Below, piece by piece: positions 8,168 to 17,824 of a DNA stretch of 64,000 nt. The DNA comes from Caulobacter hibisci. Lineage in GTDB: Bacteria; Pseudomonadota; Alphaproteobacteria; Caulobacterales; Caulobacteraceae. The first letter of the stretch is position 1, and every line of letters starts with the position of its first letter. Made by a program: the position numbers and the translations under genes. The stretch covers positions 103,508-167,507 of the forward strand of contig NZ_JADWOX010000011.1 of the NCBI RefSeq assembly GCF_016135805.1, written 5' to 3'. The notes beneath the pieces are model-generated. The model ran no database searches. It saw only the letters and a program-made list of their open reading frames with translations, and was not told the origin of the DNA.

Positions 8168-8944
8168 ATGTCCCTCACCCGCTCCCCCGCCGCGCTCGAC
8201 GCGCTTCGCCGTCAGGTCCGCTCGCTCGAGACCGTCGACCAGGCCACGCGCGCGGTGCTGCCCTTCGGGGTGGCGCAGATCGACGGGCGGCTGCCGGGCG
8301 GCGGCCTGCAGCTTGGCGCGCTGCACGAGGTGGCCGGCGGCGCGGACGGGGCTCTGCATGGCGCGGCCGCGGCGCGTTTCACCGCCGGCGTCCTGGCCCG
8401 GGCCGACGGGCAGGTGCTCTGGTGCCTGCGCCAACGCGACCTTTTCGCGCCGTCGTTGGCGCAGGTTGGCCTGCGGCCCGACCGGGTGATCTTCGCCGAG
8501 GCCGGGGACGAGGCAGGCGTGCTGGCCTCCATGGAGGAGGGGCTGCGCTGGCCGGGCCTGGCCGGCGTCGTCGGGGAGGTCGGCAAGCTGTCGATGACCG
8601 CCTCGCGGCGCCTTCAGCTGGCGGCCGAGAAGAGCGGCCAGTTGGCCATCGCCATTCGAAGGTGGCGACGGGCCGCCGAGGCGGCCGATCTTGGCCAGCC
8701 CACCGCGGCGTCCACCCGATGGCGCGTGTCGGCCCTTCCCTCCACGCCGCTGCCCGTTCCCGGCGTGGGCCGTCCGCGCTGGTTTCTCGAACTTCTCCGC
8801 TGCCGCGCCGGCGACGCCTTCGACATCGAGCTAGAAGCCTGTGACGCAAAGGGTCATCTCCGTCTTCCTGCCCCGCTGGCCGACCGACCGGCTGGCCCGG
8901 ATGCAGGCGCAGGCCAGGACGGGCGCGGCCTCGTCGCGGCTTGA
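8168..8944 (+). CDS. imuA: ImuA, RecA-like SOS mutagenesis protein
   Basis: A 258-residue RecA-related protein of the ImuA-ImuB-DnaE2 mutasome, which performs error-prone translesion synthesis. It has the ImuA landmarks VLPFGVAQIDGRLPGGGL near the N-terminus, LHEVAG, and WFLELLRCRAG near the end. It lacks a proper Walker A, as is usual in the family. The ATG at 8168 is preferred because the LexA box covers the alternative at 8144. The last 35 codons overlap imuB in another frame. It is the first gene of an SOS operon with imuB, dnaE2 and alkB. Confidence 0.9.
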   Translation: MSLTRSPAALDALRRQVRSLETVDQATRAVLPFGVAQIDGRLPGGGLQLGALHEVAGGADGALHGAAAARFTAGVLARADGQVLWCLRQRDLFAPSLAQVGLRPDRVIFAEAGDEAGVLASMEEGLRWPGLAGVVGEVGKLSMTASRRLQLAAEKSGQLAIAIRRWRRAAEAADLGQPTAASTRWRVSALPSTPLPVPGVGRPRWFLELLRCRAGDAFDIELEACDAKGHLRLPAPLADRPAGPDAGAGQDGRGLVAA

Positions 8945-10400
8945 GCCGGCGATCGAGACGCCCATCGTCATGGTCGGCCGCGTCGGTCGCCGGCGCGCCG
9001 TGGCCCACATGAACCTGGCCGCGGCACAGGCGGGGCTGCGGATCGGCCAGGCGATCGCCCACGCCACCGCCCTGGTCCCTGGTCTTGTCCTTCACGATCT
9101 GGATCCTCTCGCCGACCAGGCCGCCCTGCACCGACTGGCTCTGTGGGCCCAGAAACTCTACTCGCCCACCGTGGCGGTCGATGGCGACGACGGCCTGGTC
9201 ATCGACGCGTCCGGCTGCGCCCACCTCTTCGGCGGCGAGGAGAAGATGCTGATCGACCTGCGCGCCCGCCTGGCGAAGGCCGGCTTTGTCGCCCAGGTGG
9301 CCATCGCCGACAGCTGGGGCGGCGCGCACGCCCTGGCGCGGTTTTCACGGCGGTCCGTCTTCGTGGTCGCGCCCGGGCAGACGGGCCTGCAGATCGCCGA
9401 CCTGCCGCTGGCGGGTCTGCGCCTGCCGGCCGATCTCGTCGAAAACGCCGGCAAGCTCGGCTTCGACACCATCGCCGAGCTGGAAGCGACGGCCAAGGGA
9501 CCGCTGGCCCGGCGCCTGGGGATGGAACCGGTGCGGCGGCTGGACCAAGCCTTTGGCCGCGTGGCCGAACCGATCGAGCCGGTGATGGCGGCGCAGACGG
9601 TTCGGGCGCGCAAGGTTTTCGCCGAGCCGATCGGCGCGCCCGAGACCATGGCGCGCTATCTGACGCTGCTCGTGGACGAGCTCTGCGTGGCGCTGGAGGC
9701 GGCCAGTCTTGGCGCCAAGCGGCTCGACGCCTGGTTCCACCGGGTCGACAACCAGATCGTGGCCGCGCGGCTGTCGCTGGCCAAGCCCTCGCGCGACGCC
9801 AAGCGGATGGTCAAGCTGCTCTGCGAGAAGCTCGAGGCCGTCGATCCTGGGTTCGGCGTCGAGGCGATCGTGCTGGCCGCGTTTCTGGCCGAGCCGCTGA
9901 GCTACAGGCAGGACGAGGCGGGCCTTGGGCAGGCGCGCAAGGCCTCTGCCGACCTGACGGGGCTGGTGGACACGCTGTCCAACCGCCTGGGCGCCGATCA
10001 CGTCTATCGGCTGGCCAGCACCCAGAGCGACCTGCCCGAGCGTAGCGTGCGCAAGGCGCCGGCGCTGGATCCGCTCGAGGCCCATGCCTGGCCGATCGAC
10101 TGGCCAAGGCCCACGCGGCTGTTTCGCCATCCCGAGCCGATCGACACGGTGGCCTTGTTGCCGGACGCGCCGCCGGCGGCGTTCAGCTGGCGGGGCGCGC
10201 GTCGCCGCGTCTTGAGGGCCGACGGTCCCGAGCGGGTGTTTGGCGAATGGTGGAAGGCCGACGGAGAGCTTGCGCGCTCGCGCGACTATTTCCAGGTCGA
10301 GGACGAGGCCGGCGAGCGGTTCTGGATCTACCGCGACGGCGATGGCGAGGATCCGCAGAGCGGCAGCCAGCGCTGGTTCATGGCCGGGGTTTTCGGATGA
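8841..10400 (+). CDS. imuB: ImuB, Y-family polymerase-like SOS protein
   Basis: A 519-residue DinB/UmuC-superfamily protein that acts as the bridging subunit of the mutasome, binding ImuA, DnaE2 and the beta clamp. It begins [14 protein letters not shown], the family start that lacks the acidic catalytic residues of active Y-family polymerases. Later blocks include [16 protein letters not shown] and a C-terminal [10 protein letters not shown] and FWIYRDG. Translation starts at GTG 8841, inside the end of imuA. The stop overlaps the dnaE2 start (ATGA). Confidence 0.92.
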   Translation: MTQRVISVFLPRWPTDRLARMQAQARTGAASSRLEPAIETPIVMVGRVGRRRAVAHMNLAAAQAGLRIGQAIAHATALVPGLVLHDLDPLADQAALHRLALWAQKLYSPTVAVDGDDGLVIDASGCAHLFGGEEKMLIDLRARLAKAGFVAQVAIADSWGGAHALARFSRRSVFVVAPGQTGLQIADLPLAGLRLPADLVENAGKLGFDTIAELEATAKGPLARRLGMEPVRRLDQAFGRVAEPIEPVMAAQTVRARKVFAEPIGAPETMARYLTLLVDELCVALEAASLGAKRLDAWFHRVDNQIVAARLSLAKPSRDAKRMVKLLCEKLEAVDPGFGVEAIVLAAFLAEPLSYRQDEAGLGQARKASADLTGLVDTLSNRLGADHVYRLASTQSDLPERSVRKAPALDPLEAHAWPIDWPRPTRLFRHPEPIDTVALLPDAPPAAFSWRGARRRVLRADGPERVFGEWWKADGELARSRDYFQVEDEAGERFWIYRDGDGEDPQSGSQRWFMAGVFG

Positions 10401-13400
10401 GCCCGCCAGACCCGGTGGATCACCTGGCGGCGCACCCGGCAAATCTGGGCGCCTATGTCGAGCTGCAGTGCGCCTCGCACTTTTCGCTCCTGCGCGGCGC
10501 CTCCTCGCCGGGCGAGCTGTTCGAGGAGGCCGCGCGCCTGGGCTACCGCGCCCTGGCGATCTGCGACCGCAACAGCCTGGCGGGGATCGTTCGCGCCCAT
10601 GTCGCGGCAAAGGCCACGGGCGTGCGGCTGATCGTCGGCTGCGAGCTCGTCCTGCGCGACGGCACGACGATCCTGGTTTTCCCCACCGGCCGGGCCGGCT
10701 ACGGGCGCCTTTGCCGCCTGCTGTCCCTGGGCAAGGCGCGGGCGGGCAAGGGTCAATGCGATCTCGTGCTCGAGGACCTGGCCGACCACGCCCAGGGCCT
10801 GGTCGCCGTGCTCGCGCCCGACCTCGCCGACGAGACCTGCGCCCTGCAGCTCAAGAAGCTTTCGGCGATCTTCGGCCCGGACGCCTACCTGGCCCTGACG
10901 CTGCGTCGGCGGCCCGGCGACGCGCTGCGCCTCTATGAGTTGGAAAGGCTGGCCAGGGACTACGGGGTCACGCCCGTCGTCACCAACCGCGTGCTGTTCC
11001 ACGACAAGGACCGGCGGCTGCTGCAGGACGTCGTCACCTGCATCCGCGAGAAGACCACGATCGACGACGTCGGCTTCAGGCGCGATCGCCACGCCGATCG
11101 CTATCTGAAGGCGCCGGCCGAGATGCTGCGGCTCTTTGGTCGCCACCGCCAGGCCCTCGCCGCCTCGATCGACATCGCCGCGCGTTGCCGGTTTTCGCTG
11201 GACGAGCTTGTCTATCAATATCCTCACGAAGTCGCCGAGCCGGGACGCACCCCGCAGGAGACCCTCGAGCGTCTGACCTGGGCGGGCGCGGCCCAGCGCT
11301 TTCCCGACGGCGTGACGGGGCGGGTGAGGCGCATCCTCGAGCACGAGCTGAAGCTGATCGGGGACCTTGGCTATGCGCCCTATTTCCTGACCGTCCACTC
11401 GATCGTCGCCTATGCCCGCAGCCAGGACATCCTCTGTCAGGGCCGTGGCTCGGCGGCCAATTCGGCCGTCTGCTATGTCCTGGGTGTCACCAGCATCGAC
11501 CCCGACCGCAACGATCTGCTCTTCGAGCGGTTCGTCAGCGCCGAGCGCGACGAGCCGCCCGACATCGACGTCGATTTCGAGCACGCCCGCCGCGAGGGGG
11601 TCATGCAGTGGATCTTCGAGACCTATGGCCGCCATCGCGCGGCCCTGGTTGCGGTCGTGCAGCGCTTTCGCCCGCGCGGCGCGGTGCGCGACGTCGGCAA
11701 GGTCTTGGGTCTGCCGGAGGACCTGACCAAGGCGCTCTCAAGCCAGGTCTGGAGCTTCTCGCGGGAAGAGATCGAGGAAAAGCACGCCCGCGACCTGGGC
11801 TTGGATCTGACGGATCGACGCCTGCGCCTGACCCTGGAGCTGGCCCAGCAGCTGCTCAACACCCCGCGCCATTTCTCCCAGCACCCCGGCGGGTTCGTGT
11901 TGACGCAGGATCGTCTGGACGAGCTCGTCCCGATCGAGCCGGCGCGGATGGACGGCCGTCAGATCATCGAGTGGGACAAGGATGACATCGACGCGCTGAA
12001 GTTCATGAAGGTCGATGTCCTGGCGCTGGGCATGCTGACCTGCCTCAAGCGCGGCCTGGATCTGCTGAAGGACCACAAGGGCGTCGACCTGGAGCTGGCG
12101 ACCATCCCGCCCGAGGACCCGCGCACCTATGCGATGATCCGCCGGGCCGACACACTTGGCGTCTTCCAGATCGAGAGCCGCGCCCAGATGGCCATGCTGC
12201 CGCGCCTGAAGCCGCGCAGCTTCTACGACCTGGTCATCGAGGTGGCGATCGTGCGGCCAGGGCCCATCCAGGGCGACATGGTCCATCCCTATCTTCGTCG
12301 TCGGGAAGGCAAGGAGCCGGTGAGCTATCCCCGGCCGGAACTGGAGAAGGTGCTGGGCAAGACGCTCGGCGTGCCGCTCTTCCAGGAGCAGGCCATGCGG
12401 GTGGCCATCGAATGCGCCGGCTTCACCCCCGGCGAGGCCGACCAGCTGCGCCGGGCCATGGCCACCTTCAAGTTCACCGGAGGGGTCTCCCACTTCAAGG
12501 ACAAGCTGGTGGGCGGCATGGTCGCGCGCGGTTATCCCCCTGAGTTCGCGCAGGCCACCTTCAGCCAGCTGGAAGGCTTTGGCTCTTACGGCTTTCCTGA
12601 AAGCCACGCGGCCAGTTTTGCGCTCCTGGCCTACGCCTCGTCCTGGCTCAAATGCCACCATCCCGAGGTGTTTTGCGCGGCCCTCCTCAACAGCCAGCCG
12701 ATGGGGTTCTACCAGCCGGCGCAGATCGTCCGCGACGCGATCGAGCACGGGGTTCAGGTACGGCCGCTCTGCGTCAACGCCTCACGTTGGGACTGCACGC
12801 TGGAGCCAAGGGGCGACGGGCGCCTGGCCGTGCGGCTGGGCCTGCGGATGGTGGACGGGCTGGCGGAAGGCGATGCGGCTCGGCTGGTCATGGCGCGCGC
12901 CGATGAGCCTTACACCTCGATCGATCAGGTATGGCGAAGGGCCGAAATCAAGACCGGCGCGCTATCGCGCCTGGTGGACGCCGACGCCTTCCAGCCGGGC
13001 CTGGGGCTGCAGCGCCGAGAAGCGACCTGGGCCATCAAGGGTCTGCGCGATGTCGCCCTGCCCTTGTTCGACCAGCCCGGAGCGAGCGAGCTCAACGAGC
13101 CCGCGCCCGCGCTCAAGGCCATGACCGAAGGCCGCGAGATCATCGAGGACTACGGTCATGTGGGCCTGTCCTTGCGCCGTCATCCGCTGGCGTTGCTGCG
13201 GGGCGAGCTGGCCGGGCAGGGGCGCATGCCCTGCGGCGAGGCTGCTGGCGCGCGCGACCGAAAGTTCGTCCGGACGGCGGGGCTGGTTCTGGTGCGGCAG
13301 ATGCCGGGCACCGCCAAGGGCGTGATGTTCATGACCATCGAGGACGAGACGGGCGTGGCCAACCTCGTCATCTGGCGCGACCTCTACGAAAAGCAGCGGC

Positions 13401-13591
13401 GCATCGCGCTCGGCGCGCACCTGATCGGCGTCGACGGTCGCATCCAGCGCGAGGGCGAGGTCGTTCACCTGGTGGCTTATAAGCTCCACGACCTCTCTGG
13501 CGTGCTCGGCTCGCTTCAGGACCGCGCCGGCGACGGCGCCGTCATCGGCGGCGACCTGTCCTGGGCGCGGCGTAGTCGCAATTTCTGCTGA
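10397..13591 (+). CDS. dnaE2: DnaE2, error-prone DNA polymerase III alpha subunit
   Basis: A 1064-residue family C polymerase, the catalytic subunit of the mutasome. The N-terminal PHP domain begins [19 protein letters not shown]. The polymerase core contains [17 protein letters not shown] and [10 protein letters not shown], with catalytic aspartates in the latter. The C-terminal region holds an OB-fold ([15 protein letters not shown]). The length fits DnaE2, shorter than DnaE1. The ATG at 10397 overlaps the imuB stop. It would copy past damage when the SOS response is on. Confidence 0.95.
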   Translation: MSPPDPVDHLAAHPANLGAYVELQCASHFSLLRGASSPGELFEEAARLGYRALAICDRNSLAGIVRAHVAAKATGVRLIVGCELVLRDGTTILVFPTGRAGYGRLCRLLSLGKARAGKGQCDLVLEDLADHAQGLVAVLAPDLADETCALQLKKLSAIFGPDAYLALTLRRRPGDALRLYELERLARDYGVTPVVTNRVLFHDKDRRLLQDVVTCIREKTTIDDVGFRRDRHADRYLKAPAEMLRLFGRHRQALAASIDIAARCRFSLDELVYQYPHEVAEPGRTPQETLERLTWAGAAQRFPDGVTGRVRRILEHELKLIGDLGYAPYFLTVHSIVAYARSQDILCQGRGSAANSAVCYVLGVTSIDPDRNDLLFERFVSAERDEPPDIDVDFEHARREGVMQWIFETYGRHRAALVAVVQRFRPRGAVRDVGKVLGLPEDLTKALSSQVWSFSREEIEEKHARDLGLDLTDRRLRLTLELAQQLLNTPRHFSQHPGGFVLTQDRLDELVPIEPARMDGRQIIEWDKDDIDALKFMKVDVLALGMLTCLKRGLDLLKDHKGVDLELATIPPEDPRTYAMIRRADTLGVFQIESRAQMAMLPRLKPRSFYDLVIEVAIVRPGPIQGDMVHPYLRRREGKEPVSYPRPELEKVLGKTLGVPLFQEQAMRVAIECAGFTPGEADQLRRAMATFKFTGGVSHFKDKLVGGMVARGYPPEFAQATFSQLEGFGSYGFPESHAASFALLAYASSWLKCHHPEVFCAALLNSQPMGFYQPAQIVRDAIEHGVQVRPLCVNASRWDCTLEPRGDGRLAVRLGLRMVDGLAEGDAARLVMARADEPYTSIDQVWRRAEIKTGALSRLVDADAFQPGLGLQRREATWAIKGLRDVALPLFDQPGASELNEPAPALKAMTEGREIIEDYGHVGLSLRRHPLALLRGELAGQGRMPCGEAAGARDRKFVRTAGLVLVRQMPGTAKGVMFMTIEDETGVANLVIWRDLYEKQRRIALGAHLIGVDGRIQREGEVVHLVAYKLHDLSGVLGSLQDRAGDGAVIGGDLSWARRSRNFC

Positions 13592-13593
13592 GG

Positions 13594-14196
13594 ATGACCA
13601 TGAGCCCCCAGCCCGGCCTTTTCGACCTTGCCGACGCGCCCCGGGCCGCACCGCCTGCGGGTCTGCCCGAGGGGCTCGTCTATAGGCCTGACCTGATTGA
13701 TGCGGTCGAAGAGGCGAGCCTGGCGCGCGCCATCGCCGCCCTGCCGTTCGCGCCGTTCCAGTTCCACGGCTATGAGGGCAATCGCCGTGTCGTGTCGTTC
13801 GGCTGGGCCTACGACTTCGCCCGCGGCGTCCTGGAGCCGACGCAGCCGATCCCGGACTTTCTCCTGCCGCTACGCACCAAGGTCGCCGCGCTGGCTGAAC
13901 GTGACCCGGCCGACTTTCGCCAGGCGTTGGCGATCGAATACGCGGCCGGGGCGAGCATCGGCTGGCACCGCGACAGGCCGCAGTTCGACATCGTCGCCGG
14001 CGTCTCGCTGCTCTCAAGCTGTCCATTCCGCTTTCGCAGGCGATCGGGCGTGGGCTGGACGCGGGCGACGCTGCGGCCGGCGCCGCGCTCGGCCTATGTG
14101 CTGGCGGGAGCGGCGCGCGATGTTTGGGAGCATTCGATCCCGCCTGTGGAGGCTTTGCGCTACTCGGTGACGTTTCGGACCTTCCGCACCGCCTGA
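13594..14196 (+). CDS. alkB: AlkB-like DNA dioxygenase
   Basis: A 200-residue Fe(II)/2-oxoglutarate dioxygenase that repairs alkylated bases. The iron ligands are visible: H125 and D127 in WHRDRP and H180 in WEHSIPP, with a 2OG-binding arginine in RYSVTFR near the end. It begins two bases after the dnaE2 stop, so it should be co-transcribed with the mutasome under the LexA box. That couples direct reversal of alkylation to error-prone bypass. The ATG at 13600 is an alternative start. Confidence 0.9.
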   Translation: MTMSPQPGLFDLADAPRAAPPAGLPEGLVYRPDLIDAVEEASLARAIAALPFAPFQFHGYEGNRRVVSFGWAYDFARGVLEPTQPIPDFLLPLRTKVAALAERDPADFRQALAIEYAAGASIGWHRDRPQFDIVAGVSLLSSCPFRFRRRSGVGWTRATLRPAPRSAYVLAGAARDVWEHSIPPVEALRYSVTFRTFRTA

Positions 14197-14281
14197 CGAC
14201 TGTGTTGAGGCCGCCGGGCGGTCGGCATGCGGGACCGACTGATAGTCTCGGCCGTTGTGGCCATCGGCGACGCTGGCAGGG

Positions 14282-14662
14282 TCAGGTCTGGGCTGGCCGA
14301 CCCTTCGGCAGCTTCTCGGCCATGCCAAGCAGGCGTTCGCGCCGATCCATCTCGGCCCACACCATGTCGGGATCGACGCCGACTTCGGACCAGAGGATGA
14401 GGAGATTGTAGAGAAGATCGACGCTCTCGGTGACGACGGAAGCCTTGTCTCCGCGTACCGCGTCGATCGCGACCTCGGCGGCCTCTTCGATCACCTTCTG
14501 GGCCATCTTCGGCAGACCCGCCGCCAGCAACTTCCGTGTCCTCAAGCTCTGCCGCTCGCCATTGCGCACCTGCTCGATGGCGACCGTCAGGCGGGCGAGG
14601 CGATCATCGGCGGCTGTGACGCTGTGCAAAGCGCGCCGCGCCTGATGCTTGGGTTTGGCCAT
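14282..14662 (-). CDS. HisE-like phosphoribosyl-ATP pyrophosphohydrolase
   Basis: A 126-residue all-alpha NTP pyrophosphohydrolase of the HisE/MazG fold. The metal-binding EEAAEVAIDAVRGD and the second motif ESVDLLYNLLILW are clear. An N-terminal extension (MAKPKHQARR...) is basic. True HisE works in histidine synthesis, but a lone copy among repair genes on a mobile element may instead be a nucleotide house-cleaning enzyme; that is inference. It runs opposite to alkB. Confidence 0.75.
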   Translation of the reverse strand: MAKPKHQARRALHSVTAADDRLARLTVAIEQVRNGERQSLRTRKLLAAGLPKMAQKVIEEAAEVAIDAVRGDKASVVTESVDLLYNLLILWSEVGVDPDMVWAEMDRRERLLGMAEKLPKGRPAQT

Positions 14663-14760
14663 GGAGCGGCTCCGGTGAACGCCGACCCCATACCCGGTAG
14701 CGCCCAGGGCGCGACCCGTCCAGGCGCGGGCTCGACCTGCCGGCCGAGCCCGCTGGTTCG

Positions 14761-15126
14761 TTAGCCCTTCCAGTCGGGGAGGGCCGAGAGCTGGGCCTTG
14801 GTCAGCTTGGTGCGAACGATGTGATCGCCCGGGTCGCCCGGTTCGGGGGCGACCGAGACGTCGGCGAGGGCCACGACGACCTTCTTGTCGGGGCCAACGC
14901 GATCGATCTCGATGACGACGGCCGTGGGCTTGCCGGCGGCGTCGAGGAGGACGTGCTCGACCTCGCCGGCCTTGTGGTTGGCGGAATCGATGACGTCGGC
15001 GTCCTCGATCTGGCCGACGGTGAAGGCGCCCTTGGCCGGCTGGCTTTCGACGTGCGCGATGGTGGTCTGGGCCAGGGCGCTGGTGGCCAGGGCGGCGACC
15101 GACAGGCCAAGCAAAGCGATTTTCAT
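14761..15126 (-). CDS. Exported PRC-barrel domain protein
   Basis: A 121-residue protein with a signal peptide (MKIALLGLSVAALATSALA-QT) followed by a PRC-barrel-like domain: VGQIEDADVIDSANHKAGEVEHVLLDAAGKP is the typical strand-turn pattern. Such small periplasmic proteins are common in Caulobacter and rhizobia and often relate to stress; no specific function can be assigned. The start is well placed after a GGAG-like site (AAAAGGAGCACACC). Confidence 0.75.
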   Translation of the reverse strand: MKIALLGLSVAALATSALAQTTIAHVESQPAKGAFTVGQIEDADVIDSANHKAGEVEHVLLDAAGKPTAVVIEIDRVGPDKKVVVALADVSVAPEPGDPGDHIVRTKLTKAQLSALPDWKG

Positions 15127-15312
15127 GGTGTGCTCCTTTTCGCGACGAGCTTGGACAACGCCAGACCGTCGGGAGACGTTGCGGCCCGCGCAAACGTCGT
15201 CGGCTTGGCTGGCGAAGACGCGCAGCGCCGGCGGGCGACGGCGCGCCCATGAGGTCTCGGGCTCGCGGCGGCGTCTTCTTCCCGAGCGCCCATGCGCGGT
15301 AAGGAGCCGTCA

Positions 15313-15723
15313 GTGTCTGGTGTCGAAGCCCTCAACGTCGCCGCAGCCGTCGATCGCCATGTCGGAGGGCGCATGCGCATTCGCCGCAAGCTTTTGAGCC
15401 TCACCCAGGAGGCGTTGGCGCGCCAGGCAGGCGTGCCCTGCGAGGAGGTTCGCGCCTTCGAATACGGTGATCGCCGGGCTCCTGCTGCGAAGCTCGAGGC
15501 GATCGCCAGGGTGCTTGGCGTGCCCGTCGCCTACTTCTTCGCCACCTTCGACCCGACCCAGGACATGGACGACCGTTTTATCGCGACGCTTGGCCAGATG
15601 CCGGCGACGGGAGAAGGCGAGGCGCTCGCGGCGCGCTTTCCGCAGCTGGCGCAAGAACTGCGCCGGCGACTGTTAAAGGCGGCCGTGGGCGGTCAGGCGA
15701 GTCTCGTGGCTTGGTCAGCTTGA
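15313..15723 (+). CDS. XRE-family HTH regulator 1
   Basis: A 136-residue Cro/C1-type regulator. The helix-turn-helix lies at RMRIRRKLLSLTQEALARQAGVPC and EVRAFEYGDRR, followed by KLEAIARVLGVPVAYFF. I chose the GTG at 15313 because AAGGAG sits six bases upstream; the ATG at 15292 has no such site. It resembles the second regulator at 16990-17400 in layout and exact length (136 aa), so the two are likely paralogues. The target is unknown. Confidence 0.75.
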   Translation: MSGVEALNVAAAVDRHVGGRMRIRRKLLSLTQEALARQAGVPCEEVRAFEYGDRRAPAAKLEAIARVLGVPVAYFFATFDPTQDMDDRFIATLGQMPATGEGEALAARFPQLAQELRRRLLKAAVGGQASLVAWSA

Positions 15724-15921
15724 TGGTCTCCGCGCGAGCTCACGATCCGCGCCGGTGAGCTTTTGGGTCATCACACCGCTCGATGCCTGGTCAGGCGCGG
15801 CCGCCGTCGGATTTAGCGGGCTCCAGGCCGCCGCGTGGGAGGGTTCGCCGATCCGCGCGCGCTAGAGGGCGAACGCCACGGATCGGCTCCCCGTCCGCCA
15901 AAAAACGCTACGCGGCGGACC

Positions 15922-16152
15922 TTAGAAAGGCGGCCGGCCGCTGACCTCGGTTCCAGGCTCGACCGCACGAGCCGGGTAGCGGTCGCGGATGCGGCTGTTG
16001 AAAAACGGGCCCTTGGCGAGGGCGCGCTCAAGGTCTTCGGCCAAAGCGGCGGGGACGCCGAGATAGGCGCAACTGCGTCCGCTGACGAAGGTGATCGTCA
16101 GGATCTGGCTTCGGGCCTCGTAGATGCAGGCCCTGATCACCGCTGGGGGCAT
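15922..16152 (-). CDS. KTSC domain protein
   Basis: A 76-residue protein made almost wholly of a KTSC domain: it starts MPPAVIRACIYEARSQ, then LTITFVSGRSCAYLGVP and a helix ending in FFNSRIRDRYP. KTSC domains are small and occur next to nucleic-acid enzymes and in phage or mobile contexts; the function is not established. The ATG at 16152 follows the stop of the upstream 58-aa gene by five bases, so the two form a pair. A longer open frame upstream is not coding-like. Confidence 0.75.
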   Translation of the reverse strand: MPPAVIRACIYEARSQILTITFVSGRSCAYLGVPAALAEDLERALAKGPFFNSRIRDRYPARAVEPGTEVSGRPPF

Positions 16153-16157
16153 GGCGT

Positions 16158-16334
16158 TCAGGCCTGTTGATCGCAGAGGTCGGCTTGGCCGAAGCCGCCA
16201 CCATTGTCGGCATGGCGGCTTTGGCCCGCCGACGCCTTGCCGACCTGGCCCGTCGCCTCGATCGGGCCCTGCGCGTCGCGACCTGCGGAGCGCTTGTCGC
16301 CGAAGGTTGGCTCGATCCGCTCGCGTTTGAACAT
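16158..16334 (-). CDS. 58-aa hypothetical protein upstream of the KTSC gene
   Basis: An ATG at 16334 is preceded by AAGGAGA at ideal distance and opens a 58-codon frame ending five bases before the KTSC start. The product begins MFKRERIEPTFGDK and contains GQVGKASAGQ and DNGGGFGQADL; it is polar and Gly/Gln-rich, probably disordered. I recognise no family. The strong ribosome-binding site and tight spacing argue that it is a real gene in an operon with the KTSC protein. Confidence 0.6.
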   Translation of the reverse strand: MFKRERIEPTFGDKRSAGRDAQGPIEATGQVGKASAGQSRHADNGGGFGQADLCDQQA

Positions 16335-16450
16335 CGGCAGGTCTCCTTGCCCTGATCCAAGCCGTCAGGCCGCGTCCCTGTTCCTGGCGACCGGCCCCCG
16401 CAATCACGGCTGGAGCGTCGATGGTCGCGCTGGACGGCGCGTCTGACGCT

Positions 16451-16463
16451 CGCTAGCTTGGCC
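16451..16463 (+). promoter_or_regulatory. Promoter-like CGCTAGCTTGGCC upstream of the 38-aa gene
   Basis: The 13-mer contains GCTAG, resembling the Caulobacter -10 element (GCTANAWC). It lies about 22 bp before the 38-aa gene start codon. The identical 13-mer precedes the HEPN operon (31260-31272), and 12 of its bases precede a chromosomal gene (43220-43231). Confidence 0.45.
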
Positions 16464-16484
16464 TTGCAACTCTGAGGGGAATTC

Positions 16485-16601
16485 ATGGCGACCAGGCGCA
16501 GACGAACCGGTCCCTACCTGAGCAAGTTCGCGATCGGTTGCCTTGTGCTCTCGGCGGTCATATTCGGCTTGCTCATCGCCAGCATGGTCCACAGGGTCTA
16601 G
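16485..16601 (+). CDS. 38-aa single-pass membrane protein
   Basis: A short gene with GAGGGG before ATG 16485. The product has a basic N-terminus (MATRRRRTG) and one hydrophobic helix (IGCLVLSAVIFGLLIA), then a short tail. It resembles the 43-aa protein at 28711-28842 in layout, but no LexA box precedes it. It is followed three bases later by the acidic 89-aa gene, so they should be co-expressed. Function unknown. Confidence 0.6.
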   Translation: MATRRRRTGPYLSKFAIGCLVLSAVIFGLLIASMVHRV

Positions 16602-16604
16602 CCG

Positions 16605-16874
16605 ATGGCGCACGACGGCGAAGATCTTCCAGATCCCTTCGACGATCCCGAAACCTACGCGCTTATGGAGAAGCTGTTCGCCGTGGCCATGGGCACGGCC
16701 GATGCGGCGACCGAGCGTGAAATGGCGCCCTACGTCACCTTCGTGAAGGCCATCGCCGAAGGGCTGATGGAGGCCACCGAAGGCCTGTCCGAGCAGGAGA
16801 CCAAGACCTTCCTCGACCGTTGGGCCGATGTCGTTATCGCGCGCGATCGGGCTGGAAGGCCAAAAGTCCAATAG
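16605..16874 (+). CDS. 89-aa acidic hypothetical protein
   Basis: An acidic, helical protein (MAHDGEDLPDPFDDPETYALMEKLF...) without recognisable domain. The ATG at 16605 lies three bases after the stop of the 38-aa membrane protein. The central part AFAVAMGTADAATEREMAPY-like helices suggest a small soluble bundle. No function assigned; it may be a partner of the membrane peptide. Confidence 0.55.
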   Translation: MAHDGEDLPDPFDDPETYALMEKLFAVAMGTADAATEREMAPYVTFVKAIAEGLMEATEGLSEQETKTFLDRWADVVIARDRAGRPKVQ

Positions 16875-16989
16875 GGGGCGAGGCTCGCGGCGGGCCAGCC
16901 CTTCGGCGATCCGGCGGCGCTTACAAGGTCAGGCCAGGGAAACGGCCAAGCTGGCGCGTCTTAGGCGGTTCATTCCGCTGGAGAGCGTC

Positions 16990-17400
16990 TTGCGTGACTT
17001 CATACCCCATCCCGTCGATCAGCATGTCGGCGCTCGGCTTCGCCTGGCGCGCAAGATGCGCGGCCTGCCGCAAAGGGTGCTGGCCGCCCCGCTGGGCCTG
17101 ACCTTCCAGCAGATCCAGAAATACGAGCGGGGCGCCAACCGGATTTCCGCCTCGATGCTCTACGCGCTGGCTCGCCAGTTGAGCGTGCCGATCGACTGGT
17201 TCTTCGAAGGGGTCGGCTCGGAGGGCGCAATGCAAGAGCGGCTTGGAGAGCGGGCGCGCAGTCTTCGCGACTTCATGGCCACGCGCGAGGGTCCAGAGCT
17301 TGCGGTGCTGATGGCGCGGCTGCCCGCTGCTCAGCGCGCCCAGGTGCTGGCGCTGATGCGGGCGTTCGCCGAGCCTGAAGCGCTGGGCAGGGCGAGCTAG
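16990..17400 (+). CDS. XRE-family HTH regulator 2
   Basis: A 136-residue regulator whose HTH runs through RLRLARKMRGLPQRVLAAPLG and TFQQIQKYERGANRIS, followed by SMLYALARQLSVPIDWFF. The typical start of this family (DFIPHPVDQHVG) points to the TTG at 16990, with GGAG seven bases upstream. The frame is open further upstream, but that part overlaps the end of the 89-aa gene. The C-terminal half is helical, ending LMRAFAEPEAL. It is a paralogue of the regulator at 15313. Confidence 0.75.
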   Translation: MRDFIPHPVDQHVGARLRLARKMRGLPQRVLAAPLGLTFQQIQKYERGANRISASMLYALARQLSVPIDWFFEGVGSEGAMQERLGERARSLRDFMATREGPELAVLMARLPAAQRAQVLALMRAFAEPEALGRAS

Positions 17401-17435
17401 GCGCAGGCGGGCGGCGGCTCGGACGGTGAAGGGGG

Positions 17436-17462
17436 CGCCCCGCCGCCTGGGGCGGCGGGGCG
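17436..17462 (-). terminator. Hairpin downstream of DUF736 copy B
   Basis: A perfect 12-bp stem (CGCCCCGCCGCC and its complement) with a 3-base loop lies just after the DUF736 stop, without a clear U-run on the minus strand. A decayed form of the same hairpin follows the inverted pseudogene copy at 18465. Confidence 0.6.
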
Positions 17463-17473
17463 CTTTGGGCCGG

Positions 17474-17824
17474 TCAGTCCTCCTCGGCCTCGGGCTCGGG
17501 CTGGTGATCGGGCTCGCCCTTGCGGGCGGGCCGGTTCCAGACCAGATCGAAGCCCTCTTCGGCCGGGAAGAGCCGGGCGCTGATCGGAGCCTGGAAGCTT
17601 GGGTCGTCGAGGCTGACCGACAGGTAGTCGACGCCCTTGCCCGAGGTGTATTTCCAGGCCGCGCCGATTTCCGCGCCCTCGGCGAAGACCCGATAGACCG
17701 GCTGGTCCTTGGCCGGGTCGCCGTCGATGGGCTTGAAGGTGACGCTGGGCACCGAGAGCCGGAGCGTGCGGATGGAGCCGACGAAGCCGTCGCGGCTGGC
17801 CTTGAAAGTGCCGATGCGGGCCAT
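17474..17824 (-). CDS. DUF736 family protein (copy B)
   Basis: A 116-residue DUF736 protein: MARIGTFKASRDGFVGSI, then YRVFAEGAEIGAAW, YLSVSLDDPSFQAPISARL and an acidic tail ending PEAEED. All family landmarks are present, so it should be functional. The role is unknown; the family travels with ICEs and plasmids. A degraded head-to-head copy lies at 18127-18465, and the ParB-like gene follows. Confidence 0.88.
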   Translation of the reverse strand: MARIGTFKASRDGFVGSIRTLRLSVPSVTFKPIDGDPAKDQPVYRVFAEGAEIGAAWKYTSGKGVDYLSVSLDDPSFQAPISARLFPAEEGFDLVWNRPARKGEPDHQPEPEAEED

